Source of the DNA: Herbaspirillum sp. ST 5-3
GTDB lineage: Bacteria > Pseudomonadota > Gammaproteobacteria > Burkholderiales > Burkholderiaceae_D
Direction of reading: 5' to 3'
DNA length: 64,000 nt
Assembly (NCBI RefSeq): GCF_004804275.1
Contig: NZ_STGI01000002.1
Coordinates: 372,001-436,000 of the forward strand
The notes below the pieces were generated by a model. The model did not search any database. It was not told where the DNA came from and worked only from the letters and a program-made list of their open reading frames with translations. This document shows, piece after piece, positions 18,115-27,501 of the stretch (the first letter of the stretch is position 1; every line of letters begins with the position of its first letter). Position numbers and translations under genes: made by a program.

Positions 18115-20364
18115 TTACCTCACGCAGTCGACGTAGTAACCGCGCTTGCCGTTGACTTCCCGCGTCACGAGACCGTGGACATCGGTCTCGAAGCCGGGGA
18201 ACTTCTCGTTGAAGTCGCGCGCGAACTTCAGGTAGTCGACGATGGTCTTGTTGAAGCGCTCGCCCGGAATCAGCAGAGGAATGCCGGGCGGATACGGTGT
18301 CAGCAGGATCGCGGTGACGCGGCCTTCCAGTTCGTCGATCGCAACGCGCTCGATCTCGCGATGCGCCATCTTCGCAAACGCATCCGACGGCTTCATTGCC
18401 GGCTGCATGTCGGACAGATACATCTCCGTGGTCAGGCGCGCCACGTCGTAGATCTTGTACATGTCGTGGATGTTCTGGCACAGGTCGCGCAGGCCGATGC
18501 GCTCGTAACGCGGATTGGCCGCGGCGAACTCCGGCAGGATGCGCCAGATCGGCTGGTTCTTGTCGTAGTCGTCCTTGAATTGCTGCAGCGCCGTCAGCAG
18601 CGTGTTCCAGCGGCCCTTGGTGATGCCGATGGTGAACATGATGAAGAACGAATACAGGCCGGCTTTTTCGACAATGACGCCATGCTCGGCCAGGTATTTG
18701 GTGACGATCGACGCCGGTATGCCGGTCTCGCCGAACTTGCCGTCCAGCGACAAGCCCGGTGTGACGATCGTGGCCTTGATCGGGTCGAGCATGTTGAAGC
18801 CCGTCGCCAGCTTGCCGAAGCCGTGCCAGTTGTCTTCGGCGCGGATGATCCAGTCTTCGCGCGAGCCGATGCCTTCTTCGGCAAAAGTGTCCGGTCCCCA
18901 GACTTGGAACCACCAGTCCTGTCCCCACTCCTGATCCACCTTGCGCATCGCGCGGCGGAAGTCGAGCGCTTCCAGGATGCTTTCCTCGACCAGCGCGGTG
19001 CCGCCCGGCGGCTCCATCATGGCGGCGGCCACGTCGCAGGAGGCGATGATCGCGTATTGCGGCGAGGTGGAGGTGTGCATCAGGTAGGCTTCGTTGAACA
19101 TGTCCTGGTCGAGCTTCACCGTCTGCGAGTCGCGCACCAGGATCTGCGACGCCTGCGACAGGCCGGCCAGCAGCTTGTGCGTGGATTGCGTCGAGAAAAT
19201 CAGCGATTCCTTGGCGCGCGGGCGGTCCTTGCCGATCGCGTGCATGTCCTTGTAGAACTCATGGAAGGTCGCGTGCGGCAGCCATGCCTCGTCGAAGTGC
19301 AGAGTGTCGATCTCGCCGTCCAGCATGTCCTTGATGGTTTCGACGTTGTAGACCACGCCGTCGTAGGTCGATTGCGTAATGGTCAGGATGCGCGGCTTCT
19401 TGTTTTTCGCTTCGCGGGCGAAGGGATTGGCCTCGATCTTCTTCATGATGTTTTCGATCCTGAATTCCTCCAGCGGGATCGGGCCGATGATGCCGAGGTG
19501 GTTGCGCGTCGGCATCAGAAACACCGGAATCGCGCCGGTCATGATGATCGAGTGCAGGATCGACTTGTGGCAGTTGCGATCGACCACGACGATATCGCCG
19601 GGACCGACCGTCGAGTGCCAGACCATCTTGTTGGAAGTCGAGGTGCCGTTGGTGACGAAATAGCAGTGATCGGCATTGAAAATGCGCGCGGCATTGCGTT
19701 CCGACGCGGCGACCGGGCCGGTATGGTCGAGCAGCTGGCCCAGTTCTTCCACCGCGTTGCAGACGTCGGCGCGCAGCATGTTCTCGCCGAAGAACTGGTG
19801 GAACATCTGCCCGATCGGCGACTTCAGGAATGCCACGCCGCCCGAGTGGCCGGGGCAATGCCACGAGTAGGAACCGTCCTTGGCGTAATGGACCAGCGCA
19901 CGGAAGAAGGGCGGTGCCAGTCCGTCGAGGTAGGAGCGTGCTTCGCGGATGATGTGGCGCGCAACGAATTCCGGCGTGTCTTCAAACATGTGAATGAAGC
20001 CGTGCAGCTCGCGCAGGATGTCGTTGGGGATATGGCGCGAGGTACGTGTTTCACCGTAGAGGTAAATCGGGATGTCGGCGTTCTTGTGGCGAATCTCTTC
20101 GACGAAGGCGCGCAGCGATCGGAGCGCATGCTCGGTTTCTTCCGAGCTGCCGCCGCCGAACTCCTCGTCATCGATCGACAGGATGAAGGCGGAGGCGCGC
20201 GATTGCTGCTGCGCGAACTGCGACAGGTCGACATAGCTGGTCACGCCGACCACTTCCATGCCTTCGCTTTCCATTGCTTGTGCCAGCGCACGGATGCCCA
20301 GACCCGATGTGTTCTCGGAGCGGAAGTCTTCGTCGATGATGACGATGGGGAAGCGGAATTTCAT
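18115..20364 (-). CDS. PLP-dependent Orn/Lys/Arg decarboxylase (large, inducible-type fold)
   Basis: This 749-aa protein begins with a receiver-like wing domain (residues 1-130) and continues into a fold-type I aminotransferase core. The PLP Schiff-base lysine is K397 in STQSTHKLLAGLSQASQ; HFDEAW supplies the cofactor Asp. A C-terminal domain follows (PYPPGIPLLIPGE). The length and motifs match the LdcI/CadA/AdiA/SpeC family, which turns lysine, arginine or ornithine into cadaverine, agmatine or putrescine. The substrate cannot be assigned from motifs alone. TTGGAG precedes the ATG. No cognate antiporter gene is adjacent, so a role in polyamine supply is as likely as acid resistance. Confidence 0.92.
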   Translation of the reverse strand: MKFRFPIVIIDEDFRSENTSGLGIRALAQAMESEGMEVVGVTSYVDLSQFAQQQSRASAFILSIDDEEFGGGSSEETEHALRSLRAFVEEIRHKNADIPIYLYGETRTSRHIPNDILRELHGFIHMFEDTPEFVARHIIREARSYLDGLAPPFFRALVHYAKDGSYSWHCPGHSGGVAFLKSPIGQMFHQFFGENMLRADVCNAVEELGQLLDHTGPVAASERNAARIFNADHCYFVTNGTSTSNKMVWHSTVGPGDIVVVDRNCHKSILHSIIMTGAIPVFLMPTRNHLGIIGPIPLEEFRIENIMKKIEANPFAREAKNKKPRILTITQSTYDGVVYNVETIKDMLDGEIDTLHFDEAWLPHATFHEFYKDMHAIGKDRPRAKESLIFSTQSTHKLLAGLSQASQILVRDSQTVKLDQDMFNEAYLMHTSTSPQYAIIASCDVAAAMMEPPGGTALVEESILEALDFRRAMRKVDQEWGQDWWFQVWGPDTFAEEGIGSREDWIIRAEDNWHGFGKLATGFNMLDPIKATIVTPGLSLDGKFGETGIPASIVTKYLAEHGVIVEKAGLYSFFIMFTIGITKGRWNTLLTALQQFKDDYDKNQPIWRILPEFAAANPRYERIGLRDLCQNIHDMYKIYDVARLTTEMYLSDMQPAMKPSDAFAKMAHREIERVAIDELEGRVTAILLTPYPPGIPLLIPGERFNKTIVDYLKFARDFNEKFPGFETDVHGLVTREVNGKRGYYVDCVR

Positions 20365-20596
20365 GAGGTCTCCAAAAGGACAGATGACAGGGAGACGCCT
20401 GGGTCAGTCGTGGCAACAACCGCTTGCGCGCCGAAAAAACGAATTTTCGCAGATATGGGGATTGCGTGGGGAAAAACGAGGCCAAAGCGAGCAGATTCGC
20501 CGGCCGCGTGCCATTTTGATAACTTTGCGCCTGTGGTTTGCCGGGGCATCGGTCCCATCAGCTGTCTTTCCCGGCCAATCGCTTCGCACTTGGCAC

Positions 20597-21946
20597 CTAT
20601 ATGCCGACCGGGTAGGTTTCCGGCGCTTCGCCGGATTGCTCGTGGGCGCCCTGCGCCAGCGCCTGCACGGCGTGGGTTTCATCGAAGTGCAACACCGCGT
20701 CGAATTGATGGGCCAGATGCGCGTAGAAGTAGTGGCTCTGCCGCTCGGTATTCGGGGCATAGATGACGCCGATCGCCCGTTCCAGGAGAGCGCTGGACGG
20801 CAACACACGGGTTTCGACATGATTGATGCGCAGAGGCAGCATGAAGCGCGACAAGGCGGTACGGTGAAAGGCTTCCTCGTAGCTGCCGGGCAGGGCCGGT
20901 CGGACCTGCTTCTGCTCGGCCGGGCCGTCCCAGTCGGAGGCGGCCGTCACGGTGCCCTGATAAGTGGTAAATCCGATCAGCACCGCGTCGTCATGGTAGC
21001 GTTCGCGCGCCAATTGGCCGACGTTCCATTCGCCCTGGTAGCCGATTTCGGTCGCCCGTGCATCGCCAATGTGGGAATTGTGCTCCCACACGACGATTTT
21101 GGCGGCCTTGCCGGGCCTGGATAAATGCGCCGCGAGCGCCTGCAAGGTGTCTGCCATATGCAAATCGCGCATGTTCCAGGATGAGATCCGGCCCTGGAAC
21201 ATGGTGCGATAGTACTTTTCGGCGTTCCTGACCAGGCGCGCGTTCTGTTCCGCGTAGAAGAACTCGTCCGCCGCAAGCTGGTCGTCGGCATCGCGAAACT
21301 CGAGCGCTCTCGAGCGCAGGTCATGCAGTTGGGCGAGCACCTGTTCTTCGCAGGAGGGCGACATGCCGAAGCTCGTCGCATATCCGTAACGCTGGCTGTC
21401 TTGATGATAATGATCGAAGCAGGCATAGCGGGCGCGGGCGCGCGCGGCGGCCTCCGGATCCACCTTGTCGAGGTAGCGCAGCACCTCGTTCATCGAGGCG
21501 AACATGCTGTACAGGTCGAGCCCGTAAAATCCGGCGCGCGGCGCTTGCGACGGCAAGGCGTCGTTATGCGCGCGCAGCCATTCGATGAAGCCGAGCACAT
21601 CGGTATTGCGCCACATCCAGGTGGGAAAGCGTTCGAAGCCCGACAATGCGCGTTCGGCGTCAGCATCGTCGCCGCGTCCGCGCACGTAACGATTGACGCG
21701 ATAGGCATCGGGCCAGTCTGCCTCGACGGCAACGGCATCGAAGTTCTTTTCGAGGATCAGGCGCTTGGTAATTTCAGCGCGCTCCCGATAAAACTCGTGC
21801 GTGCCATGGGTCGCTTCGCCCAGCAGCACGAAACGTGCATCGCCAATCAAGTCCATCAAGGGATCGTAATCGTTGCTTGACCCGTTCAGCAGATGCGCAG
21901 CCGAAGCAATCGACACGCTGAGTGGAGAATTGGTAGCGGTTGTCAT
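20597..21946 (-). CDS. Erythromycin-esterase family protein
   Basis: This 449-aa protein has the family motif GEATHGTHEFYRER (about residues 38-51), then AVEADWPDAYRVNRYV and the later HNSHIGDARATEIG. These supply the His and Glu residues of the EreA/EreB-type hydrolase site. Similar proteins are common on environmental chromosomes and are often not macrolide esterases; their natural substrate is mostly unknown, so resistance should not be assumed. It is on the same strand as the BON-SRPBCC gene, with a strong hairpin between the two, so it is probably transcribed separately. Confidence 0.85.
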   Translation of the reverse strand: MTTATNSPLSVSIASAAHLLNGSSNDYDPLMDLIGDARFVLLGEATHGTHEFYRERAEITKRLILEKNFDAVAVEADWPDAYRVNRYVRGRGDDADAERALSGFERFPTWMWRNTDVLGFIEWLRAHNDALPSQAPRAGFYGLDLYSMFASMNEVLRYLDKVDPEAAARARARYACFDHYHQDSQRYGYATSFGMSPSCEEQVLAQLHDLRSRALEFRDADDQLAADEFFYAEQNARLVRNAEKYYRTMFQGRISSWNMRDLHMADTLQALAAHLSRPGKAAKIVVWEHNSHIGDARATEIGYQGEWNVGQLARERYHDDAVLIGFTTYQGTVTAASDWDGPAEQKQVRPALPGSYEEAFHRTALSRFMLPLRINHVETRVLPSSALLERAIGVIYAPNTERQSHYFYAHLAHQFDAVLHFDETHAVQALAQGAHEQSGEAPETYPVGI

Positions 21947-21975
21947 GGCTCATCCGGATCGGAGTGGTTGGACAT

Positions 21976-22010
21976 GCCTGAAACCGCTTCTCCGGAAAGC
22001 GGTTTCAGGC
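21976..22010 (-). terminator. Strong hairpin between the BON-SRPBCC and esterase-like genes
   Basis: GCCTGAAACCGCTT at 21976-21989 pairs perfectly with its complement at 21997-22010, giving a 14-bp stem with a 7-base loop. It lies just after the stop codon of the minus-strand gene at 22031. No T-run follows on either strand, so it may act as an RNA-stabilising or imperfect terminator structure. Confidence 0.5.
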
Positions 22011-22030
22011 GCTCTTCGCGCTGCTCACGT

Positions 22031-23212
22031 TCAATGCACGATGGCACCCATGTGCGATGCAGGCTGCGCGGCATCGCGTGGCGCAATGCCGCTCTCGATG
22101 AAGGACTTCATGCGCATCAGATCCTCATCCATCTGCCGTTTCGGATTGCCGTTGAACAGCGAGGCGGCGGCATGGCCCAGCGTTCCGGCAGGCGGACTGT
22201 AAACCATGTGCACACTGACCCGCGTGCCATCGCCTTCCGGTTCGAAATGCACCGTGCCGGTATTCTGTACGGTCGCGTCCGGCTCGCTGCGCCATGCCAG
22301 GCGTTCCGGGCGATGCGAGTCGGTGATGACCGCGTCCCATTCGATCTGCGTGCCGGCCGGTCCGCTCACGATCCAGTGCGAGCGTCCATTGCCCAGATCG
22401 CGCACTTCCTGCACGTTGGACATGAAGCGCGGGAAGTTCTCGTAGCGGGCCCACGTATCGAACACGGTTTCGGGCGAAGCCTGAATATAGATGGTCTTGT
22501 GCAGATCGACGGCCTGCTTGCCTGCGCTCATCATGCGGGTGAACGGACGGTTGCTGATACTGCGTGCCAGCAAGCCGAGTCCGATCGCGGCTGCCGCGGC
22601 GCCAACCGGCGAGCGGCGAACCAGCCCGTACAGGCCGAGCGCGCTGCCGCCGACCGTACCCACTGCGCGCAAGGCAGGCGGCCAGGTTTCCTGCATGATG
22701 GATGCGCCGGCACGACGCAACTTGCCTTCGCCTTGCAGGCTGGGAATTCCTGCTCCGCTTTCATGCACATCCAGATAGTCCTGCACTTCGTTGACGCCCG
22801 CCACCGACTTTACACAATCGAGCAATTGCTGCTTTTCACTCGCAAGGACAGGGCCATGTAAGGTAATGCAGCCGTTCTGCGCATTGACCTTGACCGCGCG
22901 TGGATGCGATACGACACGGCCGATTTCCTTGCGAACGCGCGCCACCAGTGTTTCGTCGTCGCCGGCTTGAGTGCGTTGCGAGAACAGGCGGCCTGCCTGC
23001 GCGCGCCAACCCTGTATCCGATTGTTGAGATCGCGCGATGCGACATCGATCGCCCCGCTGGTCTTGGTTGCCACGCTGCGCATCTTGTCGGAGGCCAACG
23101 CACGGCGGCGCCTGCCGCGATCAGGATCCGCCAGATACATCGCGACTGCGCCAAGTGCGGCGCCCGCGACCCAGAATGCCAATGACTGACCCTTGCTTGA
23201 TTGCTGATCCAT
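22031..23212 (-). CDS. BON and SRPBCC (polyketide cyclase-like) domain protein
   Basis: This 393-aa protein has an N-terminal membrane-anchor-like helix (LAFWVAGAALGAVAMYLA) followed by a basic DPDRGRRRR stretch. A BON domain follows at about residues 70-130 (VRKEIGRVVSHPRAVKV, LHGPVLASEKQQLL), then a hydrophobic glycine-rich segment near 175-200. A SRPBCC/cyclase-dehydrase domain fills about 215-355 (KTIYIQASPETVFDTWARYENFP). BON domains bind membranes and SRPBCC folds bind hydrophobic ligands, so an envelope role is plausible. Two ATGs lie 6 bp apart; the AAGGAG site is correctly spaced only for the second (start at 23212). Its true function is unknown. Confidence 0.8.
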   Translation of the reverse strand: MDQQSSKGQSLAFWVAGAALGAVAMYLADPDRGRRRRALASDKMRSVATKTSGAIDVASRDLNNRIQGWRAQAGRLFSQRTQAGDDETLVARVRKEIGRVVSHPRAVKVNAQNGCITLHGPVLASEKQQLLDCVKSVAGVNEVQDYLDVHESGAGIPSLQGEGKLRRAGASIMQETWPPALRAVGTVGGSALGLYGLVRRSPVGAAAAAIGLGLLARSISNRPFTRMMSAGKQAVDLHKTIYIQASPETVFDTWARYENFPRFMSNVQEVRDLGNGRSHWIVSGPAGTQIEWDAVITDSHRPERLAWRSEPDATVQNTGTVHFEPEGDGTRVSVHMVYSPPAGTLGHAAASLFNGNPKRQMDEDLMRMKSFIESGIAPRDAAQPASHMGAIVH

Positions 23213-23800
23213 ATCCATCTCCTTTGTTCAAGTATTGACGGTGCGTGGCACAAGCCTGTCGGAGCGGAACGAATCACACCTTGGCAGGCATTGCTCACGA
23301 TTCCTGGGCGGCCCCATACCAGAGCCATTCATACGGCTTGATGTTCCCGAAATGATCATCACTTGCATTCAGCCTGGATTGGATTGCCGAGAGTTAAGCA
23401 TGTGGGAGTACGGAGTAAAGCCGGAATCGACGCGGCATGCTGGTCTTGCGCGGCTGGCGGAAAATTCGTGGAGAGCATGTCTGCCATCGGGGCGGAGCCA
23501 GAAGCGATACTGCCGATTTCGTTCACTGCGCCTGCCATGCCGCCCTTTCCGTGCCTGTCTTCCAGTGGGTGTCATGCGCTGAAAACTGGCAACCAATCAA
23601 CAAGATCGATCGAGATAGAATCGGGAAACATCCAAACAGTTGGACATGACATATGCATAAACGTTGCACGCATTCGGCGAGTTTGCGCATGCGGCGGGAG
23701 GCGTTGATGCGGAACGGCAGGGGAGAGGTGGGGGAAGGCCGCCGGCTTTGCGCAAGTCGACGGCCAGGTGTTGCGTTGGCTCAGGGCATGGTGCCCCGGA
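23213..23800. other. 588-bp gap without a recognisable gene
   Basis: This stretch lies between the DUF4337 gene and the start of the BON-SRPBCC gene, both on the minus strand. Several short open frames exist on both strands, but none has a recognisable family, good ribosome site or protein-like composition. It probably contains the promoter of the BON-SRPBCC gene. No specific site could be assigned. Confidence 0.5.
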
Positions 23801-24370
23801 TCAGAAGTGCAGCCAGGCCATCACGCCAAGCGCGATGCCCACGCCTGCCACACCGTAGGAGGCATATTCCAGCCACTTCTTGCGGGTCAGGAGCGTAATT
23901 GCAGCCAGCGAAATCGCGATCTGTTCCGCGGTCATTGCCTGTGCCCAGCGATGATGCTGGTGCATCTGCTCGTCCGATTGCTTGTCCCAGTCGTGCGAGA
24001 CCGCTTCCAGCTTCTCGGCATCGGCCTTGATGTCGGCCTTTTCCTTCTTGTAGCGTTCGACTTCCGACTTGTATTTTTCGGTATCGACGCCGGGCAGGCT
24101 CATCGCCAGTTCCGCCAGATTCTGCTTGTTGGACTTGGCCTGATAATAATTCCACTGATTGGACGCTTCGGTCTTCTTGATCGCCGCGTTATTCTTGAAG
24201 AGCGCCGCGTTGTTCTGCGTCGCGCCGGCCTGATAACCGAAGACCGCGCCAACCGTCGCGAGTATCGCCGTGGTCACCGCGATCTTGCTGGAAAAACTGT
24301 CGCCGCCGTGTGCGGCATGTTCCACTTCATGGTCATGCGGGCCATGCACATGAAAACCGTGTCCTGACAT
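23801..24370 (-). CDS. DUF4337-family membrane protein
   Basis: This 189-aa protein opens with a His-rich stretch (GHGFHVHGPHDHEVEHAAHGG) that might bind metal. A membrane helix (KIAVTTAILATVGAVFGYQAGA) follows at about residues 29-50. Then comes a long, charged helical region with the family's QWNYYQAKS motif, and C-terminal hydrophobic helices at about 145-187. This layout matches DUF4337, a family of unknown function. It is 8 bp downstream of folA on the same strand, so it may be cotranscribed with thyA-folA. Confidence 0.8.
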   Translation of the reverse strand: MSGHGFHVHGPHDHEVEHAAHGGDSFSSKIAVTTAILATVGAVFGYQAGATQNNAALFKNNAAIKKTEASNQWNYYQAKSNKQNLAELAMSLPGVDTEKYKSEVERYKKEKADIKADAEKLEAVSHDWDKQSDEQMHQHHRWAQAMTAEQIAISLAAITLLTRKKWLEYASYGVAGVGIALGVMAWLHF

Positions 24371-24378
24371 TGCCTCTC

Positions 24379-24861
24379 CTAGATTCTCTGGTAAGTAACG
24401 AATGCGTAGTCGAATCCGTTTGGATCGGAATGATACTTCTCACGCGCGACTTCTTTCCACTGTTTTGGATCGATCGCCGGGAAAAATGCATCACACTCGA
24501 AGGTCCTGGCAATTTCGGTAACCACCAGGCGGTCGGTGCGCGGCAAGGCTTCCCGATAGATCTGCGCGCCGCCGATGATGCAGGCTTCCGCGTCGCCGAC
24601 CAGCTCGATCGCCGCATCGAGCGACGTCACCGCCTCGACGCCCTCATGCCGCCATGCGGCGTTGCGAGTGATGACGATATTGCGCCGGTTGGGCAGGGGG
24701 CGTCCGATCGACTCGAAGGTCTTGCGACCCATGATGACGGGATGCCCCGTGGTCGTGCGCTTGAAATGCGCCATGTCTTCCGGCAGGCGCCAGGGCAGGG
24801 AATTGTTGATGCCAATGCCACGTTGTGCGTCGGTGGCGACGACGATGGTCAAGTGCGCCAT
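24379..24861 (-). CDS. folA: Dihydrofolate reductase
   Basis: This 160-aa protein has the DHFR core: GIGINNSLPWRLPEDMAHFK with the catalytic acid D29, TTTGHPVIMGRKTFESIG for NADPH binding, and ACIIGGAQIYREALP. It reduces dihydrofolate with NADPH and recycles the product of thymidylate synthase. The ATG shares one base with the TAA stop of thyA (TAATG), so translation is coupled. Longer in-frame extensions upstream lie inside thyA and are not real. Confidence 0.96.
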   Translation of the reverse strand: MAHLTIVVATDAQRGIGINNSLPWRLPEDMAHFKRTTTGHPVIMGRKTFESIGRPLPNRRNIVITRNAAWRHEGVEAVTSLDAAIELVGDAEACIIGGAQIYREALPRTDRLVVTEIARTFECDAFFPAIDPKQWKEVAREKYHSDPNGFDYAFVTYQRI

Positions 24862-25655
24862 TACACCGCCACCGGCGCCTTGATATGCGGATGCGCCTGG
24901 TAATCCGTGATCTCGAAATCCTCGTACTTGTAATCGAAGATCGAATCCGGCTTGCGCTTGATGAGCAGCTTCGGCAGCGCATAAGGCGTGCGCGACAACT
25001 GTTCCTTCACCTGTTCCATGTGGTTCGAATACAAATGGCAATCGCCGCCGGTCCAGATGAATTCGCCGGGCTGCAGGCCGGTCTGCTCCGCCACCATGTG
25101 GGTGAGCAATGCATAGGACGCGATATTGAAGGGCACGCCGAGGAAAATGTCGGCACTGCGCTGGTACAACTGGCAAGACAATTTGCCATCGGCCACGTAG
25201 AACTGGAAGAACGCATGGCAGGGCGGCAGCTTCATCTGCGGAATGTCGGCCACGTTCCATGCCGAGACGATCATGCGGCGTGAATCGGGATTGTTCCTGA
25301 TCTGATCCATCACCTGCGCGATCTGGTCGATGTGCTTGCCGTCCGGCGTGGGCCAGGAGCGCCATTGATAGCCGTAGATGGGGCCGAGGTTGCCGTCCGC
25401 ATCGGCCCATTCGTCCCAGATCGAGACACCGTTGTCTTTCAGGTATTTGGTGTTGGTCGATCCTGCCAGGAACCAGATCAGCTCGTGAATGATGGACTTC
25501 AGATGCAGCTTCTTGGTGGTCAGCAGCGGGAAGCCCTGCTGCAGATCGAAACGCATCTGATAGCCGAACACCGAGCGGGTGCCGGTGCCGGTGCGGTCGG
25601 TTTTTTCGGTGCCATGTTCTTGAACATGGCGCATGAAGTCGAGGTATTGGCGCAT
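24861..25655 (-). CDS. thyA: Thymidylate synthase
   Basis: At 264 aa this protein has the same length as the E. coli enzyme, with catalytic Cys146 in [12 protein letters not shown]. Folate and dUMP motifs are clear ([47 protein letters not shown]). It methylates dUMP to dTMP using methylenetetrahydrofolate. It is followed without a gap by folA, the classical pairing. The dCTP deaminase at 3689-4255 feeds the same pathway. Confidence 0.97.
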   Translation of the reverse strand: MRQYLDFMRHVQEHGTEKTDRTGTGTRSVFGYQMRFDLQQGFPLLTTKKLHLKSIIHELIWFLAGSTNTKYLKDNGVSIWDEWADADGNLGPIYGYQWRSWPTPDGKHIDQIAQVMDQIRNNPDSRRMIVSAWNVADIPQMKLPPCHAFFQFYVADGKLSCQLYQRSADIFLGVPFNIASYALLTHMVAEQTGLQPGEFIWTGGDCHLYSNHMEQVKEQLSRTPYALPKLLIKRKPDSIFDYKYEDFEITDYQAHPHIKAPVAV

Positions 25656-25713
25656 GTGTGTTTTCCGTGAGTTGCGCTATTTTAACGGGTAAAAAGGCGG
25701 CAGCGTGTTTGCG

Positions 25714-27501
25714 TTAATCTTGCGAAAACTGCAATGCTGCGAGGCTGGCGTAGAGTCCGCCTTGCGCCGTCAGCGACGCATGGGTGCCGATCTCGATGAT
25801 TCGCCCGTGTTCCATCACGACGATGCGGTCGGCGCGCTGCACGGTCGCCAGCCGGTGCGCGATCACCAGCGTGGTTCGCCCCTTCATCGCCGCCTCCAGT
25901 GCGCTTTGCACCAGGCGCTCGGATTCCGCGTCGAGTGCGCTGGTCGCTTCATCGAGCAGCAGCAGTGGCGGATTTTTCAGCAAGGCGCGCGCGATCGCAA
26001 TGCGCTGCCGCTGGCCGCCCGACAGGCGCACGCCGCGCTCGCCGAGGAAGGAGCGGTATCCTTGCGGCAGCTTCTCGATGAATTCATGCGCCGCCGCCAG
26101 CTTTGCAGCCGCGATGACTTCCTCGTCGCTCGCACCTGCGCGGCCATAGCGAATGTTCTCCATCGCATCTGCCGAGAACACGACCGTATCCTGCGGCACG
26201 ATGCCGATGGCGCCGCGCAGGGTGTGCAGGTCGAGCTTGCGGATATCGACACCGTCGAGCAGGATGCTGCCGTGCTGCGGGTCATAGAAACGCAGCAGCA
26301 GCTGAAACAGCGTGCTCTTGCCCGCGCCCGACGGGCCCACGACGGCGACGTTTTCGCCGGGGCGGATGTCGAGGGAAAGATCGAGCAGCGCTGGCGACTG
26401 CGGGCGGGAAGGGTAGCGGAAGCCGATCCCTTGCAGCGCGAGCGAAGCGCCGTTCGCCGTGCGCGGCGGCAAGGCTTGCGGCTGCGAAGGCGACTGAATC
26501 GGCGAGCGGACCGCCATCAGCTCCAGCAAGCGTTCCGCGGCGCCTGCCGCGCGTTGTGCGTCGCCGATCACCTCGGACAGCGCGCCGATCGCACCCGCGA
26601 CGATGGTGGCGTACAGAATGAACTGGCCAAGCTCGCCGGCCGTCATGCTGCCCTGGATGACCGCCTGCGCGCCGAGCCACAGGACGAACACATTCGCGCC
26701 GAACACCAGCAGGATCGCGACCACCGTCAGCAGTGAGCGCGCGCGGATGCGCTGCAATGCCACCTGAAATGCGCGCTCGACCAATTCGCCGAAGCGTTGC
26801 GATTCCAGCTTCTCGTGGGTGAATGCCTGCACAGTCGGCATCGCATTCAGGATTTCACCTGCGAGTGCCGAGGTGTCCGCGACACGGTCTTGCGAAGCGC
26901 GCGACAGTTTGCGCACGCGTCGTCCGAACAGTACGATCGGCAATACCACCGCGGCAAGCAGCACGATGATGATCCCGGCCAGTTTGGCGCTGGTGACGAA
27001 CAGCATGACGAGCCCGCCGATGCAGAGCAGCGCATTGCGCAGCGCCATGGAAATGCTGGTGCCCACCAGCGTCTGGATCAGCGTAGTGTCGGTTGTCAGC
27101 CGCGACAGCACTTCGCCGGTTTGCGTGGTTTCAAAAAACTGCGGGCTTTGCGTGACCACATGGCGATAGATCGCGCTGCGCATGTCGGCGGTCACGCGCT
27201 CTCCCAGCCACGACACCATGTAGAAGCGCGACGCGGTGGCGATCGCGAGCACGCTGGCAACACCGAACAGCGCAAGGAAATACAGGTCGATATGCGCGCT
27301 GCTTTTCGCTCCGGCCGCGCCGAAGCCGAGATCGATCATCTGCTTGAACGCATACGGAATCGCAAGCGTCGCGGCGGCGGCGACGAGCAGCGCGATGCCC
27401 GCGAGGATGATTTGCTTCTTGTAGGGGGCGAGAAATGGCAGCAGGCCCTTGAGGGTGGCCAGGCTGCCTTTGCGTGTTTCGTTCGATGTGCTTGTGTTCA
27501 T
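25714..27501 (-). CDS. ABC exporter, fused transmembrane and ATPase domains (MsbA/LmrA-like)
   Basis: This 595-aa half-transporter has an N-terminal six-helix ABC membrane domain (about residues 20-320) and a C-terminal nucleotide-binding domain. The latter has Walker A GPSGAGKSTLFQLL, Q-loop IGIVPQDTVVFSA, signature LSGGQRQRIAIARAL and Walker B LLLLDEATSALD. It probably works as a homodimer exporting lipids, peptides or drugs; the substrate is unknown. The start at 27501 overlaps the stop of the AttH-like gene by ATGA, so it is the last gene of the four-gene ABC/AttH operon. Confidence 0.88.
   Translation of the reverse strand: MNTSTSNETRKGSLATLKGLLPFLAPYKKQIILAGIALLVAAAATLAIPYAFKQMIDLGFGAAGAKSSAHIDLYFLALFGVASVLAIATASRFYMVSWLGERVTADMRSAIYRHVVTQSPQFFETTQTGEVLSRLTTDTTLIQTLVGTSISMALRNALLCIGGLVMLFVTSAKLAGIIIVLLAAVVLPIVLFGRRVRKLSRASQDRVADTSALAGEILNAMPTVQAFTHEKLESQRFGELVERAFQVALQRIRARSLLTVVAILLVFGANVFVLWLGAQAVIQGSMTAGELGQFILYATIVAGAIGALSEVIGDAQRAAGAAERLLELMAVRSPIQSPSQPQALPPRTANGASLALQGIGFRYPSRPQSPALLDLSLDIRPGENVAVVGPSGAGKSTLFQLLLRFYDPQHGSILLDGVDIRKLDLHTLRGAIGIVPQDTVVFSADAMENIRYGRAGASDEEVIAAAKLAAAHEFIEKLPQGYRSFLGERGVRLSGGQRQRIAIARALLKNPPLLLLDEATSALDAESERLVQSALEAAMKGRTTLVIAHRLATVQRADRIVVMEHGRIIEIGTHASLTAQGGLYASLAALQFSQD

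Noticed and set aside
18175-20766. 863-codon plus-strand open frame opposite the decarboxylase
   Set aside because: It mirrors a well-conserved PLP enzyme codon by codon; long antisense frames are expected at this GC content.
20597-21946. Macrolide resistance by the erythromycin-esterase-like protein
   Set aside because: Only the family fold is supported; chromosomal members in environmental bacteria often have no macrolide activity, and there is no mobile context.
23213-23800. Small genes in the gap between the DUF4337 and BON-SRPBCC genes
   Set aside because: Several frames of 60-115 codons exist on both strands but none has a ribosome site or recognisable sequence.
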